Shown here piece by piece: positions 18,347 through 27,552 of a DNA stretch of 64,000 nt (positions within the stretch are counted from its first letter, which is position 1; each line of letters opens with the position of its first letter). Source of the stretch: Pelagibacteraceae bacterium AG-337-G04 (GTDB taxonomy: Bacteria > Pseudomonadota > Alphaproteobacteria > Pelagibacterales > Pelagibacteraceae); NCBI GenBank assembly GCA_003282205.1, contig QBZW01000004.1, forward strand, positions 1 through 64,000, in the 5' to 3' direction. The notes below the pieces were generated by a model. That model made no database searches and had not been told where the DNA came from. It saw only the letters and a program-made list of their open reading frames with translations. The translations under genes and the position numbers were made by a program.

Positions 18347-18832
18347 TTACCTGTGAGAACTATCAGCCTTTATATTGGCATCTAAAATGTTTTCCCACCT
18401 GTCTCCATTTTCCAAGAGTTTTTCTTTTGTGTAATAAAGCTCTTCTCTAGTTTCTGTTGCAAATTCAAAATTAGGACCTTGGACAATTGCATCTACAGGA
18501 CATGACTCTTCACAAAGTCCACAATATATACACTTAAGCATATCGATATCGTATCTTACAGTTTTTCTACTACCATCATCTCTTTCCTTTGACTCAATTG
18601 TAATAGCTTGGGCCGGACATACAGCTTCACAAAGTTTACATGCTATACATCTTTCTTCACCGTTAGGATATCTTCTAAGAGCGTGTTCCCCTCTAGACCT
18701 TGTTCCTAAAGATCCCTTTTCAAAAGGATAATTGATTGTTTTTTTTGCCTTAAAAGTCTCTTTTATTGCAATTAACAAACCAGTCACAAAATCAATCATG
18801 AATATAGTTTTTATTAATCTTGAAATTTTCAT
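18347..18832 (-). CDS. nuoI: NADH-quinone oxidoreductase subunit I
   Basis: Carries two [4Fe-4S] clusters (N6a and N6b) that pass electrons toward NuoB. Of the 161 residues, two ferredoxin motifs are complete: [12 protein letters not shown] (about 62-73) and [12 protein letters not shown] (about 101-112). The start directly follows the nuoH stop. The domain order and length are normal. Confidence 0.97.
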   Translation of the reverse strand: MKISRLIKTIFMIDFVTGLLIAIKETFKAKKTINYPFEKGSLGTRSRGEHALRRYPNGEERCIACKLCEAVCPAQAITIESKERDDGSRKTVRYDIDMLKCIYCGLCEESCPVDAIVQGPNFEFATETREELYYTKEKLLENGDRWENILDANIKADSSHR

Positions 18833-19834
18833 TTATTTCCCTGGTAACAAATCAAAATATAGTAAAAAACTTGAAGTTAAAACAACATAAAAGAGTGAAA
18901 ATGGGAGAAATATCTTCCAGCCAAGCTTCATTAATTGGTCGTATCTATATCTAGGCACTGTCGCTTTAACTAAAGCAAATAAAATAAATAAAAATAATAT
19001 TTTAAAGATTAACCAAAAAGGAGCTGGAATAGCATTAAATGGAAAGATATCTATTGGAGATAACCAGCCACCCAAAAATAAAACTGATCCCATTGCACAC
19101 ATCAACAAAATATTTGCATATTCCCCTAACCAAAACATAGCATACATCATTCCTGAATATTCAGTTTGATATCCTGCCACTAATTCTGCTTCTGCTTCTG
19201 GTAAATCAAATGGAGGACGATTTGTTTCTGCTAGTGCAGAAATAAAAAAAATTACAAACATAGGGAACAAAGGAATTACAAACCATAAATTTTGTTGTGC
19301 TATAACTATGTCACTTAAGTTTAGAGATCCAACACATAATAGAACGTTGATTATTATAACTCCTATCGAAACTTCATATGATACCATTTGTGCAGCAGAT
19401 CTGATTGCACCTAAAAAAGGGTATTTAGAGTTGGAAGCCCACCCTCCCATAATTATTCCATATACACCTAATGATGAAACTGCAAAAAGATATAAAATAC
19501 CAACGTTGATATCAGCTAGAACAAAATCTTTACCAAATGGTATTACAGCCCATGATATTAATGCCAGTGTCATTGTCACAATTGGAGCTAATACAAATAC
19601 AAGCTTATTTGAGCTTGCAGGTATTATTATTTCTTTAAAGATATATTTTAATGCATCGGCTAATGATTGAAATAATCCAAATGGACCAACAACATTAGGT
19701 CCTCTCCTTTTTTGTACAAAGGCCCAAACTCTTCTATCTAGCCAAACTATCATTGCTACAGAAACTAAAACAGGTACTAATAAAATTAAAATTTTATAAA
19801 CTTCAGTAAATAATATTGAAAAATATGAGTCCAT
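18833..19834 (-). CDS. nuoH: NADH-quinone oxidoreductase subunit H
   Basis: Membrane subunit that, with NuoB and NuoD, forms the quinone-binding site. The 333 residues include [21 protein letters not shown] (about 38-58), [13 protein letters not shown] (about 154-166) and the loop [20 protein letters not shown] (about 208-227), all signatures of the family. It overlaps nuoG by one base. Confidence 0.97.
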   Translation of the reverse strand: MDSYFSILFTEVYKILILLVPVLVSVAMIVWLDRRVWAFVQKRRGPNVVGPFGLFQSLADALKYIFKEIIIPASSNKLVFVLAPIVTMTLALISWAVIPFGKDFVLADINVGILYLFAVSSLGVYGIIMGGWASNSKYPFLGAIRSAAQMVSYEVSIGVIIINVLLCVGSLNLSDIVIAQQNLWFVIPLFPMFVIFFISALAETNRPPFDLPEAEAELVAGYQTEYSGMMYAMFWLGEYANILLMCAMGSVLFLGGWLSPIDIFPFNAIPAPFWLIFKILFLFILFALVKATVPRYRYDQLMKLGWKIFLPFSLFYVVLTSSFLLYFDLLPGK

Positions 19835-21861
19835 TAACCCTCAGTTCCAGTTTTTTTCAAATTAGCTCTTGCGTATCTACACTCTGACATTGTTTTTGAT
19901 GCGCGGGCAATCGTATTAGAATAATAATAATCAATATCTTCAACTAATATTTTTTCATCATTCAAATTATATGTAGGAACCTCGAAATTTTTAATATTTT
20001 GATTATTTAAATAATTTTGTAAAGATTTTAGTAGTTCATCTTTATTATTAAATAAAGAATTTCCATGGATAGTAGAAGATAATTCATTAATTATTTGCCA
20101 ATCTTCTTTAGCTTCTCCCGGAGGATATGAAGCTTTATATGCTTTTTGCAATTTACCTTCTAAGTTAGTGAAATAACCATCTTGTTCAGTATATGCAGCA
20201 CCAGGCAATATAAGATCTGCCATATCTGCACCATTGTCTCCGTGACTTCCAATATAAATTATAAATTCATTTCTTTTTTTGATTTTGAGGTTATCTTGAC
20301 CTAATAAAAGAATAACTTCTACTTCACCATTCTCAATTTTTTTTAGAGTTTTATTACTTCCATCATTTGAAGAAAAAATGCCTAAATCATAAGAACCAAC
20401 AGCTGATGCATCAGTTGATAAAATATTTAGAGCATTCCAATTATCATCAATTTTATTAATACTAGTTAAATACTTTTTTAACTCTTCATATATATATGCG
20501 CCATTTTTACTATTTAAAATTGATTGACCTAAGATAATTATAGGTCTTTTTGCACTGGCAATTTTGTTTGAAATATCGTGTTCATTACCGATTATTTTAT
20601 TAATTACTTTTGAATTATTTTCTAAAACTTTATAAGGATAAGTTAAATCACCCACATCTTCTAAAGAAAATATTTCCATTTTATTTTTTAAATAAGTTTT
20701 TCTTATTCTTGAGTTTAATATAGTTGCCTCAAATCTGGGGTTTGTGCCTATTAATAATATAAGATCGCTTTCTTCAATCCCTTCTATTTTAGAATTAAAT
20801 AGGTAATTATTTCTGTTTTCAAAATTTATGTAAGTGTGGTTAGCTCTACAATCTAAATAACTAGAATTTAAAGTTTTTTGAAATAAGTTTTTTGTAGCGA
20901 ACATGGTTTCCATGTTTGTCATATCGCCAGTTAAACCAACTATTTTATCAGGTGATGATTTTGAAATTTTTTCTTTAATTTTTTTATATGCATCTTGCCA
21001 ACTTATTTCCTCGAAGTTTCCATTATTTTTTATAAGTGGTGTGTCTAATCGTTGATTTTTTAATCCATCACATGCATATCTTGATTTATCAGAAATCCAC
21101 TCCTCATTAATTTCCTCATTAATTCTTGGTAAAACCCTTTTAACTTCCCAATCGTAAGTATCCACTCTAATGTTTGACCCAACAGCATCCATAACATCAA
21201 TTGTTTCAGTCTTTTTAAGTTCCCAAGGTCTTGCTTCGAACACATAAGGTTTAGAAGTTAATGCACCAACTGGACATAAATCTATTACATTTGCTGACAT
21301 TTCAGACTCCATGGATTTCTCTAAATATGTTGTAATTTCCATATTTTCTCCACGTCCGATCGCACCTAATTCTGGCACTCCCGCTACTTCAGTAGCAAAT
21401 CTAATACATCTAGTACAATGAATACATCTAGTCATTTGAGTTTTTATTAATGGACCCATGTATTTTTCAGGTACATATCTTTTATTCTCCTTAAATCGTG
21501 ATTTATCAATTCCATAATACATTGATTGATCCTGTAAATCACATTCACCACCCTGATCACAAACAGGACAATCTAAAGGATGGTTGGCAAGCAAAAACTC
21601 CATCACACCTTTTCTTGCTTTTTTAACTTTTTCTGTATTTGTTTTAATAACCATACCTTCAGCTGCAGGCATTGCACATGAAGCTATAGGTTTTGGAGAT
21701 TTTTCCATTTCAACCAAACACATACGGCAATTTCCAGCTATGGAAAGTTTTTCATGATAACAAAATCTTGGTATTTCAGCTCCAGCTTGTTCACAAGCTT
21801 GGAGTACAGTTAGACCATCTTCAACTTCAATATCAATATCGTTTACTTTTAATTTAGGCAT
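19834..21861 (-). CDS. nuoG: NADH-quinone oxidoreductase subunit G
   Basis: Iron-sulfur subunit of the peripheral arm, 675 residues. It holds a [2Fe-2S] site with CRMCLVEME (about 46-54) and a His-ligated cluster in [18 protein letters not shown] (about 94-111). Two [4Fe-4S] groups follow around [11 protein letters not shown] (about 146-156) and [10 protein letters not shown] (about 192-201). A molybdopterin-oxidoreductase-like domain without obvious cofactor role forms the rest. The stop TAA shares a base with the nuoH start, and the start overlaps nuoF by 8 bases. Confidence 0.96.
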   Translation of the reverse strand: MPKLKVNDIDIEVEDGLTVLQACEQAGAEIPRFCYHEKLSIAGNCRMCLVEMEKSPKPIASCAMPAAEGMVIKTNTEKVKKARKGVMEFLLANHPLDCPVCDQGGECDLQDQSMYYGIDKSRFKENKRYVPEKYMGPLIKTQMTRCIHCTRCIRFATEVAGVPELGAIGRGENMEITTYLEKSMESEMSANVIDLCPVGALTSKPYVFEARPWELKKTETIDVMDAVGSNIRVDTYDWEVKRVLPRINEEINEEWISDKSRYACDGLKNQRLDTPLIKNNGNFEEISWQDAYKKIKEKISKSSPDKIVGLTGDMTNMETMFATKNLFQKTLNSSYLDCRANHTYINFENRNNYLFNSKIEGIEESDLILLIGTNPRFEATILNSRIRKTYLKNKMEIFSLEDVGDLTYPYKVLENNSKVINKIIGNEHDISNKIASAKRPIIILGQSILNSKNGAYIYEELKKYLTSINKIDDNWNALNILSTDASAVGSYDLGIFSSNDGSNKTLKKIENGEVEVILLLGQDNLKIKKRNEFIIYIGSHGDNGADMADLILPGAAYTEQDGYFTNLEGKLQKAYKASYPPGEAKEDWQIINELSSTIHGNSLFNNKDELLKSLQNYLNNQNIKNFEVPTYNLNDEKILVEDIDYYYSNTIARASKTMSECRYARANLKKTGTEG

Positions 21862-23185
21862 TTTCCTTTTCTAATAAATGTTGATCAACAAGGTATGGAA
21901 TATTTTTATTTTTTTTCACAACAGGGTCAAATTTATTTCTTTCCAGTATCTCATCTTTAAAATGTCTGATTAATCCTTGAACCGGCCAAGAGGAGCCTTC
22001 GCCAAATGCACAAATTGTATGACCTTCTATTTGTTTGGTTACATCAAAAAGCATATCCACTTCGTCTGGGGTTGCTTCACCTGCTGCCATTCTTTCCAAC
22101 ATTCTCCACATCCATCCAGATCCTTCCCTACATGGAGTACACTGACCACAACTTTCATGTTTATAAAATCTAGCTATTCTTGCCATACATTTAATAATAT
22201 CTTGATCATTATTGATCACGACAATACCAGCTGTTCCTAGTCCTGTTTTATTTTCAACACATGCATCAAAATCCATTTTCATATTGTCACAAATTTCTTT
22301 AGGTAACATTGGCATTGAGGAACCTCCAGGAATTACAGCTTTAAGATTATCCCAACCACCAACAACACCTCCAGCATGGGTTTCAATTAATTCTTTAAGT
22401 GGAACTCCCATTTCTTCTTCAACATTACATGGGTTATTGACATTTCCAGAAATACAATAAATTTTTGTTCCAGTATTTTTAGGTCTTCCAAGTGAACTAA
22501 ACCATTTTGCACCTCTTCTAAGAATTGTAGGAACAGCCGCAACTGTCTCAACATTATTAATTATAGTTGGACATCCATATAATCCTATTAATGCTGGAAA
22601 TGGTGGCTTTAATCTTGGTTGACCCTTTTTTCCTTCCAAACTCTCAAGTAGTGCAGTTTCTTCACCACAAATATATGCACCAGCACCATAATGAATATAA
22701 ATATCTAAATCCCATCCTGAATTTAAAGCATTTTTACCAATTAAATTATTATTGTATGCTTCATCGATAGCATTTTGAAGTTTTTGTCCTTCATTAAAAT
22801 ATTCACCTCTAATATAAATATAGCATTTATGGGCATTAACTGCATATGAAGCAATTAAGCATCCTTCAATTAATTTGTGAGGTTCAAATCTTAATATGTC
22901 TCTATCTTTGCATGTTCCAGGTTCTGACTCATCAGCATTAATGACTAAATAGTGAGGTCTAGATCCCACTTCTTTAGGTGCAAATGACCATTTTAGACCA
23001 GTTGGAAAACCAGCTCCACCGCGTCCTCTAAGCTCAGAAGATTTAACTTCATTAATAATCCATTCTCTACCTTTATCTAAAATTTCTTTTGTACCACTCC
23101 AATCATTTCTTAATTTAGCAGACTCATAATCTGTACCACTGTCATTGTATAAATTTTGAAATATTCTATCTTCGTCTTTAAGCAT
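21854..23185 (-). CDS. nuoF: NADH-quinone oxidoreductase subunit F
   Basis: NADH- and FMN-binding subunit, entry point of electrons in complex I. The 443 residues include [16 protein letters not shown] (about 53-68), [19 protein letters not shown] (about 167-185) and the [4Fe-4S] N3 site [15 protein letters not shown] (about 344-358) with its distal Cys in TICAFGEG (about 391-398). It overlaps nuoE by 8 bases. Confidence 0.97.
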   Translation of the reverse strand: MLKDEDRIFQNLYNDSGTDYESAKLRNDWSGTKEILDKGREWIINEVKSSELRGRGGAGFPTGLKWSFAPKEVGSRPHYLVINADESEPGTCKDRDILRFEPHKLIEGCLIASYAVNAHKCYIYIRGEYFNEGQKLQNAIDEAYNNNLIGKNALNSGWDLDIYIHYGAGAYICGEETALLESLEGKKGQPRLKPPFPALIGLYGCPTIINNVETVAAVPTILRRGAKWFSSLGRPKNTGTKIYCISGNVNNPCNVEEEMGVPLKELIETHAGGVVGGWDNLKAVIPGGSSMPMLPKEICDNMKMDFDACVENKTGLGTAGIVVINNDQDIIKCMARIARFYKHESCGQCTPCREGSGWMWRMLERMAAGEATPDEVDMLFDVTKQIEGHTICAFGEGSSWPVQGLIRHFKDEILERNKFDPVVKKNKNIPYLVDQHLLEKENA

Positions 23186-23786
23186 TTTTGTTACCTAATA
23201 AAGTTTTTCTATTGTTAACTGGTTCTGCATTTATTCTTCCGGAATAAGATCCAGGTTTTGGGATTTTATTTTGGTATATCGTCTCAATTATTTCTTCAAG
23301 TTTTTTATCATTTAAATCTTCATAATAATCCTCATTAACTTGCATCATTGGAGCATTAACACATGCACCCAAACATTCAACTTCCATCCAAGAAATTTTT
23401 CCATCTTCAGATAATACATTTTCTTTTTCAGATATTTTATTTTTACAAACTTTTACTAGATCATACGCTCCTCTAAGCATACAAGGTGTTGTAGTGCAAA
23501 CTTGAAAAAAATATTTACCAACTGGTGACAGATTATACATTGAATAAAAAGTTGCGACTTCATAAACTTTTATATATGGCATGTCTAAAAATTTAGCTAT
23601 GTATTTCATTGCTTGTAACGGTATCCAATTATCATTTTGCCTTTGAGCTATATATAACAATGCCATTACTGCACTCTGTTGTTTTCCATTTGGATAATTA
23701 GAAACAATTCTATTTGCTGCCTCCATACTTTTATCACTAAATTCAAAGGTTTCAGGCTGTTCTTTGTGAATTTTTTTTACACTCAT
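23178..23786 (-). CDS. nuoE: NADH-quinone oxidoreductase subunit E
   Basis: Thioredoxin-fold [2Fe-2S] protein (cluster N1a) paired with NuoF. In 202 residues, the four ligand Cys residues occur in [11 protein letters not shown] (about 97-107) and [12 protein letters not shown] (about 138-149). The N-terminal helical bundle (about 15-85) is typical. About 30 residues of C-terminal extension follow the cluster domain ([14 protein letters not shown]), as in mitochondrial and alphaproteobacterial homologs. Confidence 0.96.
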   Translation of the reverse strand: MSVKKIHKEQPETFEFSDKSMEAANRIVSNYPNGKQQSAVMALLYIAQRQNDNWIPLQAMKYIAKFLDMPYIKVYEVATFYSMYNLSPVGKYFFQVCTTTPCMLRGAYDLVKVCKNKISEKENVLSEDGKISWMEVECLGACVNAPMMQVNEDYYEDLNDKKLEEIIETIYQNKIPKPGSYSGRINAEPVNNRKTLLGNKNA

Positions 23787-24958
23787 CTGTCGACCTCTCC
23801 AAAAACGATGTCCATTGAACCTAAAACTGCAGGTACATCAGCAAGCATGTGTCCTTTAATTAAATAATCCATAGCTTGAAGATGGGTAAATCCAGGAGCT
23901 CTAATCTTACATTTGTATGGTTTACTTGAACCATCTGAAATTAGATAGACACCAAATTCTCCTTTTGGTGCCTCAACTGCTGTGTATATTTCATCTTTTT
24001 CAACTCTATATCCCTCTGTAAATAACTTAAAATGATGAATTAAAGCCTCCATAGACTGTTTAAGTTCCTTTTTTGGTGGAGGAGAAATCTTTCCATCCTC
24101 TGTTTTAATTGGTCCTTTTGGAATATTTTTTAAACACTGTTTAATAATTTTTACGCTTTCTCTCATTTCTTCAATTCTGCAAAGGTATCTATCATAACAA
24201 TCTCCATTTTTTCCAACAGGAATTTTAAATTCTAAATCGTCATAACAATCATAAGGTTGACTTCTTCTTAAATCCCAAGCTACACCAGAACCTCTTAACA
24301 TTACTCCTGAAAAAGAATAATCTAGTGCATCTTGTTTGGATACAATTCCTATATCTACATTTCTCTGTTTAAATATTCTGTTATCGGTAAGTAAAGTTTC
24401 TAAATCGTCAATAATTTTTGGGAATTTTTCGCAAAATTCTCCGATATCACTGTCAAGTCCTGTAGGAATATCTTTATGTACACCACCAGCTCTAAAATAA
24501 TTAGCGTGCAACCTTGATCCGGACACCCTCTCATAAAATCCCATTAATTTTTCTCGTTCCTCAAATCCCCATAAAGTTGGTGTTAATGCCCCAACATCCA
24601 TTGCTTGAGTAGTTACATTTAATATATGACTTAATATTCGTCCTATTTCACAAAAAATCACCCTAATATATTTTGCTCTAGCAGGAACTTCGATTTTTAG
24701 AATTTTTTCTATAGCTATTGCAAATGCATGTTCCTGATTCATTGGTGCTACATAATCTAGACGATCAAAATAAGGAACTGCTTGGATATAGGTTTTGTTT
24801 TCTATTAACTTCTCAGTACCTCTATGTAATAATCCTATATGAGGATCAGCTTTTTCAACTACTTCTCCATCTAATTGAAGTATTAATCTTAAAACTCCAT
24901 GTGCTGCAGGATGCTGTGGTCCAAAATTTAAATTTAGTGTTTTTTTTTCTTTTGCCAT
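23783..24958 (-). CDS. nuoD: NADH-quinone oxidoreductase subunit D
   Basis: 49-kDa-type subunit lining the quinone site. In 391 residues the family blocks [16 protein letters not shown] (about 9-24, with the conserved His pair), [13 protein letters not shown] (about 39-51) and the C-terminal DIVFGEVDR are intact. It is separate from NuoC, unlike the E. coli CD fusion. Four-base overlap with nuoE and one-base overlap with nuoC. Confidence 0.97.
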   Translation of the reverse strand: MAKEKKTLNLNFGPQHPAAHGVLRLILQLDGEVVEKADPHIGLLHRGTEKLIENKTYIQAVPYFDRLDYVAPMNQEHAFAIAIEKILKIEVPARAKYIRVIFCEIGRILSHILNVTTQAMDVGALTPTLWGFEEREKLMGFYERVSGSRLHANYFRAGGVHKDIPTGLDSDIGEFCEKFPKIIDDLETLLTDNRIFKQRNVDIGIVSKQDALDYSFSGVMLRGSGVAWDLRRSQPYDCYDDLEFKIPVGKNGDCYDRYLCRIEEMRESVKIIKQCLKNIPKGPIKTEDGKISPPPKKELKQSMEALIHHFKLFTEGYRVEKDEIYTAVEAPKGEFGVYLISDGSSKPYKCKIRAPGFTHLQAMDYLIKGHMLADVPAVLGSMDIVFGEVDR

Positions 24959-25548
24959 TAGCTTTTTTTAATTTCTTTAATATATTTTGTTCCTTCCCAA
25001 GGACTTTCATAATCAAAATTTCTATAATTTTGTTCTAATTTTACAGGTTCATAGATCACTTTTTTTTGTTCTTCGCTATAACGAACTTCATTATGTCCAG
25101 TAAGAGGAAAATCTTTTCTTAAAGGATGACCCTCAAAACCATAATCAGTTAAAATTCTCCTTAAATCAGGATGGTTTTTGAAGTTTAGTCCGTACATATC
25201 AAACACTTCTCTCTCCATCCAATTAGCAGATGGAAATATTGAGGTTAATGATGATATTACGTCACTTTCTTTGATTGAATAATTTATAATAATTCTGTGA
25301 TTGTATTCATGACTTAGTAATAGATAAACCATCTTAAATCTATTCTCAGAATCTGGATAATCTACAGCTGTAACTTCAATTAATTGTCTAAATTTTGTTT
25401 CTTTGTTGGTTTTCAAAAAAGATATAACATCTATTAATTCATCATGATCAATGTTTAAATAGATATTATCGTGCTTTATAAATGAGTTATTTATTTTAGA
25501 AGTTAATTCAGAATTTATGAACTTTTCCAAGTCCTCAAGATTTTTCAT
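24958..25548 (-). CDS. nuoC: NADH-quinone oxidoreductase subunit C
   Basis: 30-kDa-type peripheral subunit without cofactor. The 196 residues include [30 protein letters not shown] (about 107-136, in short pieces EREVFDMYG and HPDLRRIL) and [12 protein letters not shown] (about 140-151), all diagnostic. The start is separated by two bases from the nuoB stop. Confidence 0.96.
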   Translation of the reverse strand: MKNLEDLEKFINSELTSKINNSFIKHDNIYLNIDHDELIDVISFLKTNKETKFRQLIEVTAVDYPDSENRFKMVYLLLSHEYNHRIIINYSIKESDVISSLTSIFPSANWMEREVFDMYGLNFKNHPDLRRILTDYGFEGHPLRKDFPLTGHNEVRYSEEQKKVIYEPVKLEQNYRNFDYESPWEGTKYIKEIKKS

Positions 25549-25550
25549 TA

Positions 25551-26072
25551 TTATCTTTCTAAAGAACCTTTGTTTCTAATTTTTTTCTGTAACTGTAAAA
25601 TTCCATACAATAATGCTTCAGCCGAGGGAGGACATCCAGGAACATATACATCAACTGGTACTACACGATCGCACCCTCTAACTACTGAATATGAATAATG
25701 ATAATAACCTCCTCCATTTGCACAGCTTCCCATAGATATTACATACCTGGGTTCAGGCATCTGGTCGTAAACTTTTCTTAATGCAGGAGCCATTTTATTT
25801 GTTAGCGTACCTGCTACTATCATGACATCTGATTGACGTGGTGATGCTCTGGGTGCTGCTCCAAATCGTTCAAGATCATATCTTGGCATTGAAGTTTGCA
25901 TCATTTCAATTGCACAACATGCTAACCCAAATGTCATCCAATGCAATGAACCAGTTCTTGCCCAATTAACAAGATTGTCTAATGATGTTGTTATAAAACC
26001 GTTATCACTAAAATCTTGAGCTAATTGTTTAAACTCTTCTGGAATATCTTTTTTTCTATTTTCTAAATTCAT
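25551..26072 (-). CDS. nuoB: NADH-quinone oxidoreductase subunit B
   Basis: Holds cluster N2, the last electron donor to quinone. In 173 residues the tandem Cys motif [10 protein letters not shown] (about 49-58), [19 protein letters not shown] (about 115-133) and [19 protein letters not shown] (about 138-156) are complete. Gene order nuoA-B-C-D with gaps of 1-2 bases. Confidence 0.97.
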   Translation of the reverse strand: MNLENRKKDIPEEFKQLAQDFSDNGFITTSLDNLVNWARTGSLHWMTFGLACCAIEMMQTSMPRYDLERFGAAPRASPRQSDVMIVAGTLTNKMAPALRKVYDQMPEPRYVISMGSCANGGGYYHYSYSVVRGCDRVVPVDVYVPGCPPSAEALLYGILQLQKKIRNKGSLER

Positions 26073-26073
26073 T

Positions 26074-26442
26074 TTATTCCCAGTCTAAAGCACCTTTTTT
26101 CCACTCGTAAATAAATCCAACAGTTAGAATAAATAAAAATAACATCATAGAGCAGAATCCATATAAACCAATTTCACCAAGTGAAATCGCCCATGGGAAT
26201 AAAAAAGCAATTTCTAAATCAAATATTATAAATAATATTGCAACCAAATAAAACCTGACATCAAATTCCATCCTTGAGTCATTGAAAGGTTCAAACCCAC
26301 ACTCATAGGCTGAAAGTTTCTCAGGATCAGGTTTGCTCGGAGCTGCAATATAATTGATTGCAACAAAAGCAAAACTCAACCCGAGGGCTATTATCAAAAA
26401 TATTATTATCGATAGATAATCTTTTAAAAATTCCGCAAGCAT
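26074..26442 (-). CDS. nuoA: NADH-quinone oxidoreductase subunit A
   Basis: Three-helix membrane subunit of complex I, 122 residues from the chosen ATG. The blocks [12 protein letters not shown] (Cys region, about 41-52) and [25 protein letters not shown] (about 60-84) are diagnostic. A longer reading from a TTG 18 bases upstream is possible, but an AGGAA Shine-Dalgarno element lies just before the ATG at 26440-26442, so that start is preferred. First gene of the 14-gene nuo operon. Confidence 0.96.
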   Translation of the reverse strand: MLAEFLKDYLSIIIFLIIALGLSFAFVAINYIAAPSKPDPEKLSAYECGFEPFNDSRMEFDVRFYLVAILFIIFDLEIAFLFPWAISLGEIGLYGFCSMMLFLFILTVGFIYEWKKGALDWE

Positions 26443-26462
26443 TTGATTCCTATGTAACAATT

Positions 26463-26493
26463 ATTATATCAACTAAAAGAGGAGATATGTCAC
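26463..26493 (-). promoter_or_regulatory. Candidate promoter of the nuo operon
   Basis: On the minus strand a perfect TATAAT (26463-26468) is preceded by TGA, forming an extended -10 element. GTGACA (26488-26493) lies 19 bases upstream as a possible -35. Transcription would begin near 26456, giving a 5' leader of roughly 14 bases with the AGGAA ribosome site of nuoA. Read directly from sequence; activity is inferred. Confidence 0.5.
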
Positions 26494-26522
26494 ATTTTTA
26501 AGCCTAGTTTTACTATGAATTG

Positions 26523-26599
26523 TGGCGGGAGTGAAGGGACTCGAACCCTCGGCCCCCTGCGTGACAGGCAGGTGCTCTAACCAACTGAGCTACACCCCC
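26523..26599 (-). tRNA. tRNA-Asp (GTC)
   Basis: The reverse complement gives a complete 77-base cloverleaf. The acceptor stem GGGGGTG pairs with CACTCCC (one G-T pair), the T loop is GGTTCGAGTC, the anticodon stem/loop CCTGC-CTGTCAC-GCAGG contains GTC, and the 3' CCA is encoded. It follows tRNA-Val by 11 bases and is probably cut from the same precursor. Confidence 0.96.
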
Positions 26600-26610
26600 A
26601 CAGGTGTAAA

Positions 26611-26686
26611 TGGTGGGTAGTAAAGGACTCGAACCTTTGACCCCCTCGGTGTAAACGAGATGCTCTACCAACTGAGCTAACCACCC
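26611..26686 (-). tRNA. tRNA-Val (TAC)
   Basis: The reverse complement folds as a 76-base tRNA. Acceptor GGGTGGT pairs with ACTACCC, the D arm is AGCTCAGTTGGTAGAGC, the anticodon loop TTTACAC gives anticodon TAC (valine), and the T arm contains GGTTCGAGTCC; CCA is encoded. A good promoter lies about 28 bases upstream. Confidence 0.96.
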
Positions 26687-26714
26687 AAGACTAAGTGTCA
26701 GTAAAATTATGTGA

Positions 26715-26742
26715 TTTATACTTTCAAATTAGCTTTAGTCAA
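26715..26742 (-). promoter_or_regulatory. Promoter for tRNA-Val/tRNA-Asp
   Basis: Minus-strand TTGACT (26737-26742) and TATAAA (26715-26720) with a 16-base spacer, each matching five of six sigma-70 consensus positions. The -10 box is about 28 bases upstream of the tRNA-Val 5' end, so a short 5' trailer would be removed by RNase P. Confidence 0.55.
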
Positions 26743-26876
26743 TAAATAAGAGAGCTGATTAATTAAGAATATCCAATTTTCTTAATAAAATACATTACAA
26801 AAATATTAAATTTTTTAATTATTTTGAAATTGAATTTAAAATATTACAATTATTTAAATATAATTAAAATTAAAAA

Positions 26877-27506
26877 ATGAGATTAAAAAAAATATTAAAA
26901 AGTCTTTTTAATAAAACTTCAAATTATTCACAGGCAGGTCAAGATTTATTTGCTGTTGAACTATTTGGAAGTTATGGAACATATGTTGATGTAGGTGCTG
27001 GCGAGCCAATAAGATTAAATAATACTTATTTGTTAGAAGTTAAAAATAATTGGAAAGGTATTTCTGTTGACTATGGTGATCATGATCAAAAAAAAATAAG
27101 AAGACTCAAAAAATTGTGGCATGATTGTAATGAAAGAAAAAATAAAATTTATTGGGCTGATGCACTTACTTTTGATTACAAACTTGCATTAAGAGAAAAT
27201 AATATTAAATTCGATATAGATTTTTTATCATGTGATATTGATCCACAAGAAAATACATTTTTAGCGCTAAAAAAAATTATCAATGACGGGATACGTCCAA
27301 AATATATTGCATTTGAAACAGACTTTTATAGAGAAAAAATTAATTATTCAAAATTAGCTTATGAATTTTTAAAACCTTATGGTTATAAGATTGGAGTCAA
27401 AAATGTTTACTCAAATTTAAAAAAAAATAAAATATTTGAAACTTGGTTTATTAGCGATGCTGTAAATTTTAATACTATAGAATATTTTGATTGGGTAAAA
27501 AAATAA
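26877..27506 (+). CDS. FkbM-like SAM-dependent methyltransferase
   Basis: The 209-residue protein begins with a short basic helix and then SQAGQDLFAVELFG (about 18-31), the opening typical of FkbM-type methyltransferases. YVDVGAGEP (about 37-45) follows as the SAM-binding motif I. DFLSCDID (about 119-126) resembles the acidic loop after strand 4. FkbM-type enzymes methylate sugars or polyketides, often in surface polysaccharide loci, but no such genes are nearby. It is alone between a tRNA pair and lon, on the opposite strand to all neighbours, and upstream sequence is almost pure A/T with no clear ribosome site. Acceptor unknown. Confidence 0.72.
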   Translation: MRLKKILKSLFNKTSNYSQAGQDLFAVELFGSYGTYVDVGAGEPIRLNNTYLLEVKNNWKGISVDYGDHDQKKIRRLKKLWHDCNERKNKIYWADALTFDYKLALRENNIKFDIDFLSCDIDPQENTFLALKKIINDGIRPKYIAFETDFYREKINYSKLAYEFLKPYGYKIGVKNVYSNLKKNKIFETWFISDAVNFNTIEYFDWVKK

Positions 27507-27552
27507 ATATCTTTGAATAATTAATTAAATTCGATATACAATCAAATAGAAT

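Noticed and set aside
21060-21245. Minus-strand open frame of 61 codons inside nuoG
   Set aside because: It is an alternative frame of the intact nuoG gene with no recognisable protein features.
27507-27552. Gap between the convergent FkbM-like gene and lon checked for a terminator
   Set aside because: No GC-containing stem with a T run could be found on either strand.
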